Part shown: positions 55,644-63,363 of the stretch, piece after piece
Numbering within the stretch: the stretch's first letter is position 1
Layout: the number at the start of each line of letters is the position of its first letter
DNA from: CAVZOY01 sp963777095
Lineage (GTDB): Bacteria; Actinomycetota; Actinomycetes; Mycobacteriales; Geodermatophilaceae
Direction of reading: 5' to 3'
Length of the DNA stretch: 64,000 nucleotides
Assembly (NCBI GenBank): GCA_963777095.1
Contig: CAVZOY010000006.1
Span: forward strand, 372,001 to 436,000
Notes under the pieces: generated by a model
The model's database searches: none
What the model saw: only the letters and a program-made list of their open reading frames with translations
What the model was told of the DNA's origin: nothing
Position numbers and translations under genes: made by a program

Positions 55644-55693
55644 CACCTTTTCAGGGGCCCGCGCCGAGCGGAGCGAGGCGTGGGGGAAAGGTG
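55644..55693. terminator. Bidirectional hairpin between convergent genes
   Basis: CACCTTT and AAAGGTG form the base of an imperfect hairpin with GGGGCCCGCGCC / GGCGTGGGGG inside. It separates the convergent stops of the hydrolase (55633) and MarP (55700). The interior loosely resembles the 50-bp dispersed repeat (CAGGGGCCCGC...GGTCCTTC). Confidence 0.55.
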
Positions 55694-55699
55694 GTCCTT

Positions 55700-56881
55700 C
55701 TATTCACAAGGGCCGGTGCTCACGGCGGCCGCTCCGGCCCGGCCCTGCTGGGCCGCGGTGGCCACCTGCTCCACGGTGAGCGCATAGCCGGTGTCCGGGT
55801 CGTCGATCGCCGAGGCGAACACGACGCCCAGCACCCGACCGTCGAGGTCGAACAGCGGTCCGCCGGAGTTGCCGGCGCGCACGGTGCCGCGCAGGGCGTA
55901 GACGTCGCGCACGACCGTCTCGGTGCGCCGGAAGTTCGGCCCGCTGATGTCGCCGCGGTCCCGTACGCGGGCCGCGCCGACGTACAGGTCGCCACCGCCG
56001 GGGTAGCCCATGATGATCGCGTCGGCGCCGGTGTCCCGCGGCCTCCCGGCGAACGACAGCGGCTCCTGCGGCAGGCCGGGCACGGCGAGCACGGCGATGT
56101 CGGTCTGCTCGTCGACGTACACCGGCGTCGCCTCGTACTCCTGGCCCTCGGCGAGGACCACCGGGTCGCTGACGCCGGCGAGCACGTGCGCGTTGGTCAT
56201 CACGCGGTCGTCGGCGTAGACGAACCCGGAGCCGTCGATCTGCCGTGAGCAGCTGGGCGCGATCCCGCTGATCTTCACCACCGAGCCCTCGACCGCGCCG
56301 ACGACCGGCTGCTGCGCGAGCGTCGGGTCGGGGCTCGGCACCTCCCGCGCCCGGGTCGGCGTGAGGGGGTCGAGGACGTCGGGCAGGCCGCGGCGGTCGA
56401 TCGCCTGGCGCAACGACTCGTACACCGACCGGACGCCGTCCGGTACGGCCCCGTCGACCGCCTGCACCAGCGCCGACTGGCGCACCTGGCTGGCGACCTG
56501 CGGGAACGGCGCGGTGGCCAGTGGAGAGGCGACCATCCAGGCGACCAGCAGGACGGCGGCCGCCGACACCACCGCACCGGCGACGGAGTCGACCACCTTC
56601 GCCGGCTCCCAGGTGAGGTTGCGGCGCAGCGCCCGCCCGGCGGCGCCGGCCACGACCTGTCCGAGCAGGGCCCCGGCCAGGACGACGACCAGCGCCGCGA
56701 ACACCCGCGTCACGCTCGAGCCCTCGATGCGGTCGGCGACCGGCCCGGACAGCTGCGCGCCGAGCACCGCGCCGCCGAGGAAGCCGAAGAACGACGTGGC
56801 CGAGACCAGCAGTCCCTGCCGGAAACCGGAGAGGGCGAAGACGAGCGCCAGGACGATGAGGAGCAGGTCGACGAGGGACAT
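55700..56881 (-). CDS. MarP-family membrane-anchored serine protease
   Basis: This 393-residue protein has four N-terminal CvpA-like membrane segments (residues 1-125; LLIVLALVFALSGFRQGLLV opens the first) and a periplasmic chymotrypsin-like protease. The catalytic triad is in VMTNAHVLAGV (His), TDIAVLAVPG (Asp) and RAGNSGGPLFDL (Ser). MarP (Rv3671c) protects mycobacteria from acid by activating a peptidoglycan hydrolase. The homologous order of neighbours supports the same identity. It starts 3 bp after the cupredoxin gene stop. Confidence 0.92.
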   Translation of the reverse strand: MSLVDLLLIVLALVFALSGFRQGLLVSATSFFGFLGGAVLGAQLSGPVADRIEGSSVTRVFAALVVVLAGALLGQVVAGAAGRALRRNLTWEPAKVVDSVAGAVVSAAAVLLVAWMVASPLATAPFPQVASQVRQSALVQAVDGAVPDGVRSVYESLRQAIDRRGLPDVLDPLTPTRAREVPSPDPTLAQQPVVGAVEGSVVKISGIAPSCSRQIDGSGFVYADDRVMTNAHVLAGVSDPVVLAEGQEYEATPVYVDEQTDIAVLAVPGLPQEPLSFAGRPRDTGADAIIMGYPGGGDLYVGAARVRDRGDISGPNFRRTETVVRDVYALRGTVRAGNSGGPLFDLDGRVLGVVFASAIDDPDTGYALTVEQVATAAQQGRAGAAAVSTGPCE

Positions 56882-56884
56882 GGG

Positions 56885-57325
56885 TCAGGCGCTCACCGTC
56901 ATCGTGCCGACCTGACCGAGCTGTACGTGGAACGAGCACTCGAACGGGTACTCGCCGGGATCGGCGACCTCGAACTCGATGGTCTCCTCCTCGCCGGCGG
57001 GCAGGATGTCGATCTGCTCGTCGATCGCCACCGGTCCCGTGTCGGGGGTGAATCGAAGGTTGTGCACCATCTGCTCGCCGACGTTGATCAGCGTGAGCCG
57101 CACCGGACCGGGCTCCACGGTGAACGAGTCGGGGGTGAACACGTAGTCGTCCTGGGTCTGCACCGTGATCTCCTGGACGCCGTCCGCACCGGTCGTGACC
57201 TCACCGACGCCGGGTCGCGCCTCGGTCGGGGGCGACGTGGCCGGCTCGCTACTGCAACCGGCCAGCAGAGCAGCGACCGACAGGGCCGCGATCACGGGGA
57301 CCGTGCGCCGGGCGACTCCGCTCAT
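56885..57325 (-). CDS. Cupredoxin-domain lipoprotein
   Basis: This 146-residue secreted lipoprotein has a signal peptide ending in LLAGC (lipidated Cys24) and a Thr/Pro-rich spacer. The cupredoxin domain from about 50 has VHNLRFTPDTG and YPFECSFHVQLGQVGTMTV. The copper ligands are the His in VHN and the Cys and His of CSFH. Where most cupredoxins have Met (GMxG), this one has Gln (GQVG), as in stellacyanin-like sites. It has no counterpart I recall in the mycobacterial block. ATG 57325. Confidence 0.8.
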   Translation of the reverse strand: MSGVARRTVPVIAALSVAALLAGCSSEPATSPPTEARPGVGEVTTGADGVQEITVQTQDDYVFTPDSFTVEPGPVRLTLINVGEQMVHNLRFTPDTGPVAIDEQIDILPAGEEETIEFEVADPGEYPFECSFHVQLGQVGTMTVSA

Positions 57326-57327
57326 CG

Positions 57328-58098
57328 TCAGGGAACCGTACGCGTCGGAGGGTCACCAAGTCGTCGCTCGGTGACGACCGGGGGGGCCGTGTCGTCGGCG
57401 CCGCCGCCCGGGACGTCGTCGTCCTCGTCGTCGCCGCCGCCGGGCAGAGCGGCCGCGTGCGTGCCCGCCGGCGGCAGCGGGCGGACGTCGCGGGTGTCCC
57501 AGGGCCGGTCGAGCCCTGCGGCGGTGAGCAGCGCGTCGAGCAGCGCCGCGGTGAAGCCCCAGACCACCATCCCGGCGACGCCGAAGGCCGGGCCGACGTA
57601 GCCCGACGAGTGCCGCACCCGGAACCGGTTGGCCGGGTCGGCGAGGTCGGCCAGCGGCACCCGTGCCACCCGGGCCACCTCGTGCGGATCGCCGACGGTC
57701 ACGTCGGCGGGGTTCTCCCACCAGCCGACGACCGGGACGACGAGCCGGTTCGACGGCGGCAGGAACAGTTCCGGGAGCGTGGCGAGCACGCGCACCCCGG
57801 CGGGGTCGACGCCGGCCTCCTCCTCGGCCTCGCGCAACGCCGTCCCCACCGGGAAGTCGTCGCCTGGATCGACGCCGCCGCCCGGGAACGCGGGCTGCCC
57901 GGCGTGGCTGCGCAGGTGCGCCGACTTCTCGATCAGCAGGACGTCGTGGCCGCGGGGGCCCTCGCCGAAGAGGATCAGCACCGCCGACCGTCGCGCAGTG
58001 CGGGGCGGCGGGGGCAGCAGGTGCCGCAGCGGCAGGTCGACGTCGTCGTCGAGCAGGCGGAGGAGGAAGTCGGGAAGCCCGTCGGCCGGCGGGGTCAC
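57328..58098 (-). CDS. NUDIX CoA pyrophosphatase-like hydrolase
   Basis: This 256-residue NUDIX protein has the CoA-pyrophosphatase motif LLIEKSAHLRSHAGQPAFPG followed by the NUDIX box, which runs from GGGVDPGDDFPVG into REAEEEAG. It probably cleaves CoA to 4'-phosphopantetheine and 3',5'-ADP. The C-terminal 45 residues are an acidic, Gly/Pro-rich extension. The GTG start overlaps the TlpA stop (GTGA). Syntenic with Rv3672c. Confidence 0.88.
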   Translation of the reverse strand: MTPPADGLPDFLLRLLDDDVDLPLRHLLPPPPRTARRSAVLILFGEGPRGHDVLLIEKSAHLRSHAGQPAFPGGGVDPGDDFPVGTALREAEEEAGVDPAGVRVLATLPELFLPPSNRLVVPVVGWWENPADVTVGDPHEVARVARVPLADLADPANRFRVRHSSGYVGPAFGVAGMVVWGFTAALLDALLTAAGLDRPWDTRDVRPLPPAGTHAAALPGGGDDEDDDVPGGGADDTAPPVVTERRLGDPPTRTVP

Positions 58099-58664
58099 GG
58101 TCGAACCCCCAGGTGCTCGGCGACCAGGCCCTGGAGCTCGTCGACCGAGTCGACCGGGCCGGTCTCGGTGTGCACGACCGTGCCGTCGGCGTCCAGGAAG
58201 TAAGTGGCGGGCAGGCCGGCCAGGCCCAGCTCGGCCATCAGCCGCCCCTGGCCGTCGAACGCTCCGGGAAAGGTGACGCCGGCGTCGGTCGCGAACGAGT
58301 CGGCCTGGGGGACGCCGTCCTTGCTGATGACGCCGACGACCTGCACCTCGCCTGCGGCGGAGTCGGCGAACTCCTGCATCAGCGGCAGCTCCTCCCGGCA
58401 GGGCGTGCACCAGCTCGCCCACAGGTTGACCACCGTCGGCGTCCCGGGCGCCCGCCCGAGGTCCAGCTCGCCCCCGCCCAGGCAGTCGAGGGTCACGGCC
58501 GGCAGCGTGCGGGCGCCCTCGGCCGGCTCGTCGGGCTGCACAGGACACGGCTCCAGCACCGTGTCGACCTCGGCGACCGGGGTCGGCGCGGCGGGCTCGT
58601 CCGACCCACCGCTGCAGCCGGCCAGCAGCGCGGTCATCAGCGCCGCGGCGAGGAGCCGCGTCAT
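58095..58664 (-). CDS. TlpA-like thioredoxin-fold lipoprotein
   Basis: This 189-residue lipoprotein has a signal ending LLAGC (lipidated Cys17) and a thioredoxin fold with VVNLWASWCTPCREELP, its CTPC redox pair, and a later cis-Pro in LAGLPATYFLDADG. It probably reduces or isomerises disulfides outside the membrane. It overlaps nth upstream by 4 bp and the NUDIX gene downstream by 4 bp. Syntenic with Rv3673c. Confidence 0.92.
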   Translation of the reverse strand: MTRLLAAALMTALLAGCSGGSDEPAAPTPVAEVDTVLEPCPVQPDEPAEGARTLPAVTLDCLGGGELDLGRAPGTPTVVNLWASWCTPCREELPLMQEFADSAAGEVQVVGVISKDGVPQADSFATDAGVTFPGAFDGQGRLMAELGLAGLPATYFLDADGTVVHTETGPVDSVDELQGLVAEHLGVRP

Positions 58665-59506
58665 CCGGTGTCCGAGGCCGCGGGGGTCTTCACCAGCTTC
58701 GTCGCCACCTCGGGGTCGGTGGGGCCGATGCCGTAGGAGGGGCACCAGCGCGCGAGCCCGCAGGCACCGCAGGCGGCCTTCTTGGCGTGGCACACCCGAC
58801 GGCCGTGGAAGATCACGCGGTGGCTGAAGTCGGTCCACTCCTTCTTCGGCACCAGCTCGGCGATCTCGGTCTCGACCTTGACCGGGTCCTCCTCCGCCGT
58901 CCAACCGAAGCGGCGGACCAGGCGGCCGAAGTGCGTGTCGACGGTCAGCCCGGGCACACCGAAGGCGTTGCCGAGGACGACGTTGGCCGTCTTGCGGCCG
59001 ACACCGGGCAACGTGACCAGGTCGGCCATGCGGCCGGGGACCTCGCCGTCGAACCGCTCGACCAGGGCCGTGGCGAGACCCAGCACCGAGTTGGCCTTGG
59101 CACGGAAGAAGCCGGTGGGCTTGAGGATCTCCTCCAGCTCGGCCCGCTCGGCACCGGCCATCGCCACCGCGTCGGGGTAGCGGGCGAACAGCGTGGGCGT
59201 GACCCGGTTGACCGTCATGTCGGTGGTCTGCGCCGACAGCACCGTGGCGACCAGCAGCTCGAAGGGGTTGCCGAAGTCGAGCTCGCAGTGCGCGTCGGGG
59301 TGGAGGACGGCCAGCTCGCGGGCCATCCGCCGGGCCCGCCGGGTGCGCGAGAGCGGGGTCTCGTCGGGGTCGAACGCCCCCATCCCGCGGGCTGCCCGGC
59401 CGGGCCGCAACCGTGTCGGGACGGCCGTGACCGGGCGGGCGTAGGCGGGCGCCGAGCCCGTGGACGGCAGGGGCGCTCCCCCGGACGACTCGACGGGTGC
59501 GGACAC
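58661..59506 (-). CDS. nth: Endonuclease III
   Basis: This 281-residue DNA glycosylase/AP lyase removes oxidised pyrimidines. It has VLSAQTTDMTVNRVTP, the helix-hairpin-helix LPGVGRKTANVVLG with the catalytic Lys, VDTHFGRLVRRFGW with the catalytic Asp, and the [4Fe-4S] loop CHAKKAACGACGLARWC. A 40-residue Pro/Ala-rich N-terminal extension precedes the core. GTG 59506 is supported by TACCCT 7 nt upstream. It heads the overlapping nth-tlpA-nudix string. Confidence 0.95.
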   Translation of the reverse strand: MSAPVESSGGAPLPSTGSAPAYARPVTAVPTRLRPGRAARGMGAFDPDETPLSRTRRARRMARELAVLHPDAHCELDFGNPFELLVATVLSAQTTDMTVNRVTPTLFARYPDAVAMAGAERAELEEILKPTGFFRAKANSVLGLATALVERFDGEVPGRMADLVTLPGVGRKTANVVLGNAFGVPGLTVDTHFGRLVRRFGWTAEEDPVKVETEIAELVPKKEWTDFSHRVIFHGRRVCHAKKAACGACGLARWCPSYGIGPTDPEVATKLVKTPAASDTG

Positions 59507-59513
59507 GCGGTCG

Positions 59514-59519
59514 AGGGTA
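59514..59519 (-). promoter_or_regulatory. -10 hexamer TACCCT, leaderless start of nth
   Basis: On the minus strand TACCCT precedes the GTG at 59506 by 7 nt without a Shine-Dalgarno. Confidence 0.4.
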
Positions 59520-59628
59520 TGCGTACGTTCTGACAGGGACCGGCCGTGTCATGATCGGCGCCGGCGTGCCGATCGGCTGACCTCCGGCAGGTCCAGACGA
59601 CACCACCACCCACGGACGGGAGGTCCTC

Positions 59629-59865
59629 GTGGTCGCCCTCGTCGTGATGCTCTTCCCGCCGCTGCTCATCGCGTTCCTGCTGGTCATGGAGCGCGTCGAG
59701 GAGCCCCTCCGCCGACCGCCGTCGCCCCGCGAGGTCGAGGAGTTCCTCGGCACCGCCTCGGCGGGCGAGGTCGACACCCTCACCCAGTCGGGCATCCGCC
59801 GCGCGCTCGGCCGCTGGCGGAAGCGCCGTCAGCGCGGCCGGACGAGCAACCCGCCCCTTGTATGA
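59629..59865 (+). CDS. Small single-pass membrane protein
   Basis: This 78-residue protein has one N-terminal membrane segment (VALVVMLFPPLLIAFLLVME) and a basic cytoplasmic tail with REVEEFLGTASAGEVDTLTQ. GTG 59629 follows GGGAGG. It lies between nth and crp, the position of Rv3675 in M. tuberculosis, which is also a small membrane protein. The function is unknown. Confidence 0.75.
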   Translation: MVALVVMLFPPLLIAFLLVMERVEEPLRRPPSPREVEEFLGTASAGEVDTLTQSGIRRALGRWRKRRQRGRTSNPPLV

Positions 59866-59934
59866 ACCGGCGCCGCCTCGCTCCGTAGAGGGACCTCTCC
59901 GCCCACCGATCGGGTGATCGTCGGCACAGCCCCC

Positions 59935-59940
59935 TAGACT
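59935..59940 (+). promoter_or_regulatory. Candidate -10 hexamer of crp, TAGACT
   Basis: TAGACT lies 60 bp before the crp start. The -35 region is poorly matched. It would give a leader of about 50 nt. Confidence 0.3.
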
Positions 59941-59999
59941 CGCGTCGGACACGGATGCCGTCGCGCGTCCGTCGATGAATTTTCGCGAGAGGACGTGCA

Positions 60000-60674
60000 G
60001 TGGACGAGGTGCTGGCCCAGTCCGGGCTCTTCCAGGGCCTGTCGGACGAGTCGGTGGAGCCCGTCGCCAGCCGGCTGGAGACGCTGACCCTGCCCCGTGG
60101 ACGGGTGGTCTTCTCGGAGGGCGAGCCGGGCGACAGCCTCTACATCGTCCTGCAGGGCAAGATCAAGCTGTCCCGCCGGGCGCCCGACGGCCGGGAGAAC
60201 GTGCTCGCGGTCATGGGCCCGTCGGACCAGTTCGGCGAGCTGTCGGTGTTCGACCCGGGCCCGCGCACGGCCACGGCGACCGCCGTCACCGACGTCAAGC
60301 TGGCCAAGATGCCGCAGAGCGTGCTGCGCCCGTGGCTGGAGGCCCACCCCGAGATCGGTGAGCGGCTGCTGCACGTGCTGGCCCGCCGCCTGCGCCGCAC
60401 CAACGACTCCGTCGCCGACCTGATCTTCACCGACGTCCCCGGCCGCGTCGCCAAGGCGCTGCTGCAGATGGCCGACCGGTTCGGCAACCGCGACAACGAC
60501 GGCCTCAAGGTCAAGCACGACCTGACGCAGGAGGAGCTGGCCCAGCTGGTCGGCGCCTCCCGCGAGACGGTGAACAAGGCGCTGGCCGACTTCGTGCACC
60601 GCGGCTGGATCCAGCTGCAGGGCAAGTCGGTGGTCATCCTCGACGAGGAGCGCCTGCGCCGCCGCGCACGCTGA
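60000..60674 (+). CDS. crp: Crp/Fnr-family (GlxR/Crp-like) transcriptional regulator
   Basis: This 224-residue cAMP-type receptor protein has an N-terminal cyclic-nucleotide barrel with FGELSVFDPGPRTATATA, the phosphate-binding cassette. The hinge helix and C-terminal winged helix follow, with TQEELAQLVGASRETVNKAL as the HTH (about residues 178-197). It is the probable global cAMP-responsive regulator, orthologous by position to Rv3676. GTG 60000 follows GAGAGGA. Confidence 0.93.
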   Translation: MDEVLAQSGLFQGLSDESVEPVASRLETLTLPRGRVVFSEGEPGDSLYIVLQGKIKLSRRAPDGRENVLAVMGPSDQFGELSVFDPGPRTATATAVTDVKLAKMPQSVLRPWLEAHPEIGERLLHVLARRLRRTNDSVADLIFTDVPGRVAKALLQMADRFGNRDNDGLKVKHDLTQEELAQLVGASRETVNKALADFVHRGWIQLQGKSVVILDEERLRRRAR

Positions 60675-60681
60675 TCGACTG

Positions 60682-60726
60682 AACGCGAGAGGGCCAGGAC
60701 CGCATCGGTTCTGGCCCTCTCGCGTT
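60682..60726 (+). terminator. Strong hairpin terminator after crp
   Basis: A 21-bp stem with a single G-T wobble and a 3-nt loop. The left arm opens AACGCGAGAGGGCCAG and the right arm ends CTGGCCCTCTCGCGTT, followed by TTCCT. It starts 8 nt after the crp stop. Confidence 0.85.
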
Positions 60727-60748
60727 TCCTGCTGTCCATCGTTCTTGG

Positions 60749-60850
60749 TGATCAGGTGACCTGATCGTGTGACGTCCTGGCTCAGCGCATGGGTACCTGG
60801 CTCATGGTCGACGGTGAGCCAGGACCCCTGTTGATCAGGTCACCTGATCA
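60749..60850. repeat. Nested inverted-repeat element, about 102 bp
   Basis: The outer arms TGATCAGGTGACCTGATC (60749-60766) and GATCAGGTCACCTGATCA (60833-60850) are exact reverse complements and each is itself nearly palindromic. The inner arms GTCCTGGCTCA (60774-60784) and TGAGCCAGGAC (60815-60825) pair too. CCTGGCTCA occurs again directly at 60796-60804. It is non-coding, between the crp terminator and the convergent NUDIX stop. Confidence 0.8.
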
Positions 60851-60862
60851 ACATCCCGCCTC

Positions 60863-61669
60863 TCAGGCCGGCAGCGGCACGACCATCCGGATCCGGGTGC
60901 CGTCGGGCAGCACCGCCCACCGCCCCTCGGGTGTCTCCTCGAACGACGGGCTGATCGGCTGCATCGGCTCCGGGGGCGACCCGGCCAGCGCGGCCGCCAC
61001 GTCGGGGAACGGCTCGAGCTGACCGAGGGTGTGGATCGTCGGCGGCAGCATCGGCCGCGTTCCGCCCGCCATCTCGGCCAGCGCCACCGAGGGCCGCAGC
61101 CACGCGGCCTCGTCGGCCTCGCCGGAGACGTCCCGTGCGTGCTGGCCGGCCGGCAGCGCGGCGGCGAAGAACTTGGTGTCGTAGCGCCGCGGCTCGACCG
61201 GCGGGGTGATCCAGTGCGCGAACGGGCGCAGCAGGTCCGAGCGCAGCGCCAGCCCCCGCCCGGCCAGCAGCTCCGCCAGCGACAGGTCCCGGGTGAGCAG
61301 CGCGCGCCGCTGCTCCTCCCAGTCCTCCCCCGACACGTCCGGGACGACGTCCGCGCCGTCCGGCGAGCCCGCCAGCAGGACGCCGGCCTCCTCGAACGTC
61401 TCCCGCACCGCCGCGCAGACCAGTTCGCGCGCCGTGCGCTCGTCGCAGCCGAACGCCTCCGCCCACGCCGCGGGCGGCGGACCGGCCCAGGCGATCTCGG
61501 TGTCGCCGTCCCGCGGATCGACGCCGCCGCCGGGGTAGGCGGTCATCCCGCCGGCGAACGGCATGCCCGCGCGTACGGCGGAGCACGTAGACCTCGAGTC
61601 CCGCGCTGCCGTCCCGCAGCAGCAGGACGGTGGCGGCCTGCGCGGTTCGGGGGTGGCCTCTGAGGTCAC
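60863..61669 (-). CDS. NUDIX hydrolase (two compensating frame breaks near the N-terminus)
   Basis: From GTG 61669 the protein reads VTSEATPEPRRP, leaves frame near 61640 and returns near 61575. With correction it gives ATVLLLRDGSAGLEVYVLRR and then MPFAGGMTAYPGGGVDPRDG. The NUDIX helix is ARELVCAAVRETFEEAGVLL, followed by PFAHWITPPVEPRRYDTKFF and AAALPAGQ. The ITPxxxxRRFDTxFF block marks the subgroup related to NUDT19-type CoA hydrolases. The GTG overlaps the ridA stop (GTGA). The substrate is inferred only. Confidence 0.8.
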   Translation of the reverse strand: MTSEATPEPRRPPPSCCCGTAARDSRSTCSAVRAGMPFAGGMTAYPGGGVDPRDGDTEIAWAGPPPAAWAEAFGCDERTARELVCAAVRETFEEAGVLLAGSPDGADVVPDVSGEDWEEQRRALLTRDLSLAELLAGRGLALRSDLLRPFAHWITPPVEPRRYDTKFFAAALPAGQHARDVSGEADEAAWLRPSVALAEMAGGTRPMLPPTIHTLGQLEPFPDVAAALAGSPPEPMQPISPSFEETPEGRWAVLPDGTRIRMVVPLPA

Positions 61670-62138
61670 CGCACCTCGACGGTGAGCTCGACCTCCACCG
61701 GTGCGCCCAACGGCAGCTCCGCGACGCCGACCGCGCTGCGGGCGTGCTGGCCGGCCTCGCCGAAGACCCGGCCCAGCAGCTCGCTGGCGCCGTTGACGAC
61801 CCGCGGCTGACCGGTGAAGCCCTCGACGCTGGCCACGAAGCCCACGACCTTGACCACGCGGACGATCGAGTCCAACCCGACCAGGTCGTCGATCGCGGCG
61901 AGGGCGTTCAGGGCGCAGACCTTCGCGTCGGCGGCGGCGTCCTCGGCGTCGACCGAGCCGCCCGACCTTGCCGGTGCGGCGCAGGCCGCCGTCCACGAAC
62001 GGCAGCTGGCCGGAGGTGAACACCAGCGATCCGGTGCGGATCGCCGGCACGTAGGCGGCCACCGGCGCGGAGACGGCCGGCAGCCGGATGCCGAGCTCGG
62101 CCAGCCGCGCCGTCCAGCCCTGCTGCGGAGCGGCTCAT
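61666..62138 (-). CDS. RidA-family protein (two frame breaks)
   Basis: This reactive-imine-deaminase-like protein starts at ATG 62138. An extra C near 62132 must be removed to read MSAPQQGWTARLAELGIRLP. TGSLVFTSGQLPFVDGGL follows, then a second break near 61960, then SIVRVVKVVGFVASVEGFTG and the Arg-containing AVGVAELPLGAPVEVELTVE. The corrected protein is about 157 residues and belongs to the longer actinobacterial YjgF subgroup, like Rv3678c. It overlaps the genes on both sides. Confidence 0.82.
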
Positions 62139-62311
62139 CAGTCGACCGGACGCTTGAGGTAGGCGACCGGCTGGTCGGCGCCGCCGGGTCCCGGCAGCAC
62201 CGTCACCAGCTCCCAGCCGTCGACGCCCCAGGAGTCGAGGATCGCCTTGGTGTTGTGGATCAGCAGCGGGATGGTGGCGTATTCCCACCTGCGCCGGGCC
62301 GGTTCGCTCAT
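62138..62311 (-). CDS. DUF4177-like small protein
   Basis: This 57-residue protein reads MSEPARRRWEYATIPLLIHN then AILDSWGVDGWELVTVLPGP, the compact DUF4177-type fold with its WEY and GWELV motifs. The counterpart in M. tuberculosis is Rv3678A. ATG 62311 is 8 nt behind TAGCGT, hence leaderless. The stop overlaps ridA as TGATG. The function is unknown. Confidence 0.82.
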   Translation of the reverse strand: MSEPARRRWEYATIPLLIHNTKAILDSWGVDGWELVTVLPGPGGADQPVAYLKRPVD

Positions 62312-62319
62312 GGGCAGCG

Positions 62320-62325
62320 ACGCTA
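62320..62325 (-). promoter_or_regulatory. -10 hexamer TAGCGT, leaderless start at 62311
   Basis: On the minus strand TAGCGT precedes the ATG at 62311 by 8 nt. It would drive the DUF4177-RidA-NUDIX string. Confidence 0.4.
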
Positions 62326-62368
62326 GCGCAGCGCGCCGTGCTGCCCCGCCCCGTGCTGGTCCTGCTTC

Positions 62369-62374
62369 TACGCT
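62369..62374 (+). promoter_or_regulatory. -10 hexamer TACGCT, leaderless start at 62382
   Basis: TACGCT lies 7 nt before GTG 62382 with no ribosome-binding site. Confidence 0.4.
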
Positions 62375-62381
62375 GGTGCGG

Positions 62382-63363
62382 GTGAGCCCTCCGCGCCTGC
62401 ACGTCGTCACCGGCAAGGGCGGCACGGGCAAGACCACCGTCGCCGCGGCGCTGGCTCTGGCGCTCGCCGCCGACGGCCGCCACGTGCTGCTCATGGAGAC
62501 CGAGGGACGGCAGGGCATCGCCCAGCTGTTCGACACCCCACCGCTGCCGTACGAGGAGCGGCGGGTGGCGGTGACCCGCGGCCACGGCGAGGTGCGCGCG
62601 CTGGCGATCGACGTCGAGGAGGCCCTCCTGGACTACCTCGACATGTTCTACAACCTCAAGCGCGCCGGCCGGGCGCTGCGCAAGATGGGCGCGATCGACT
62701 TCGCGACCTCGATCGCGCCGGGCCTCCGGGACGTGCTGATCACCGGCAAGATGAAGGAGGCGGTCACCCGCCGCGCCGACGGCCGCCAGGTCTACGACGC
62801 CGTGGTGGTCGACGCCCCGCCGACCGGGCGGATCACCCGCTTCCTCGGGGTCACCGCCGAGATGGCCCAGCTGGCCCGCTCCGGCCCCATCAAGACCCAG
62901 TCGGACGGCGTCATGGCCGTGCTGCGCTCGCCGCAGACGGCGGTGCACCTGGTCACCCTGCTCGAGGACATGCCCGTCCAGGAGACCGCCGACGCGGTCG
63001 CCGACCTCAGCGCGGCGGGCCTGCCGGTCGGATCCGTGATCGTGAACATGGCGACCGAGCCGGCCCTGCCGCGCCGAGCGCCTCACCAAGGCCGCCGGCG
63101 GTGGGCTCACCGGCGCCGACCTCGAGCCGGCGCTCGCGGCAGTGCACCTGCCCGGCGACGGCGCGCTGGCCGAGGCCCTGGCCGCCGAGGTCGTCGAGCA
63201 CGCCCGCCGCTGGGCGTCGCAGAACGAGCTCCGCGACGACGTCGAGGCGCTCGGCCGGCCCACGGTGGAGCTGCCCCTGCTGACCGGGCCCATCGACGTC
63301 GGCGCCCTGTTCGAGCTGGCCGGCCGGCTCGAGGAGCACCTCGCGCCCGAGGTCGCCGCGTGA
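62382..63363 (+). CDS. ArsA/GET3-family ATPase, first of pair (one frame break)
   Basis: The deviant P-loop TGKGGTGKTTVAAALAL (GKGGTGKT at 11-18) is followed by LLMETEGRQGIAQLF, VVVDAPPTGRITRFL (switch) and VIVNMATEPALP. An extra base near 63068-63072 breaks the frame before the last 95 residues (ERLTKAAGGGL and onward), which end at 63363. The corrected protein is about 326 residues. It pairs with the next ATPase as in Rv3679/Rv3680, proposed to act on membrane or envelope targets rather than arsenite. The GTG start is leaderless. Confidence 0.87.
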
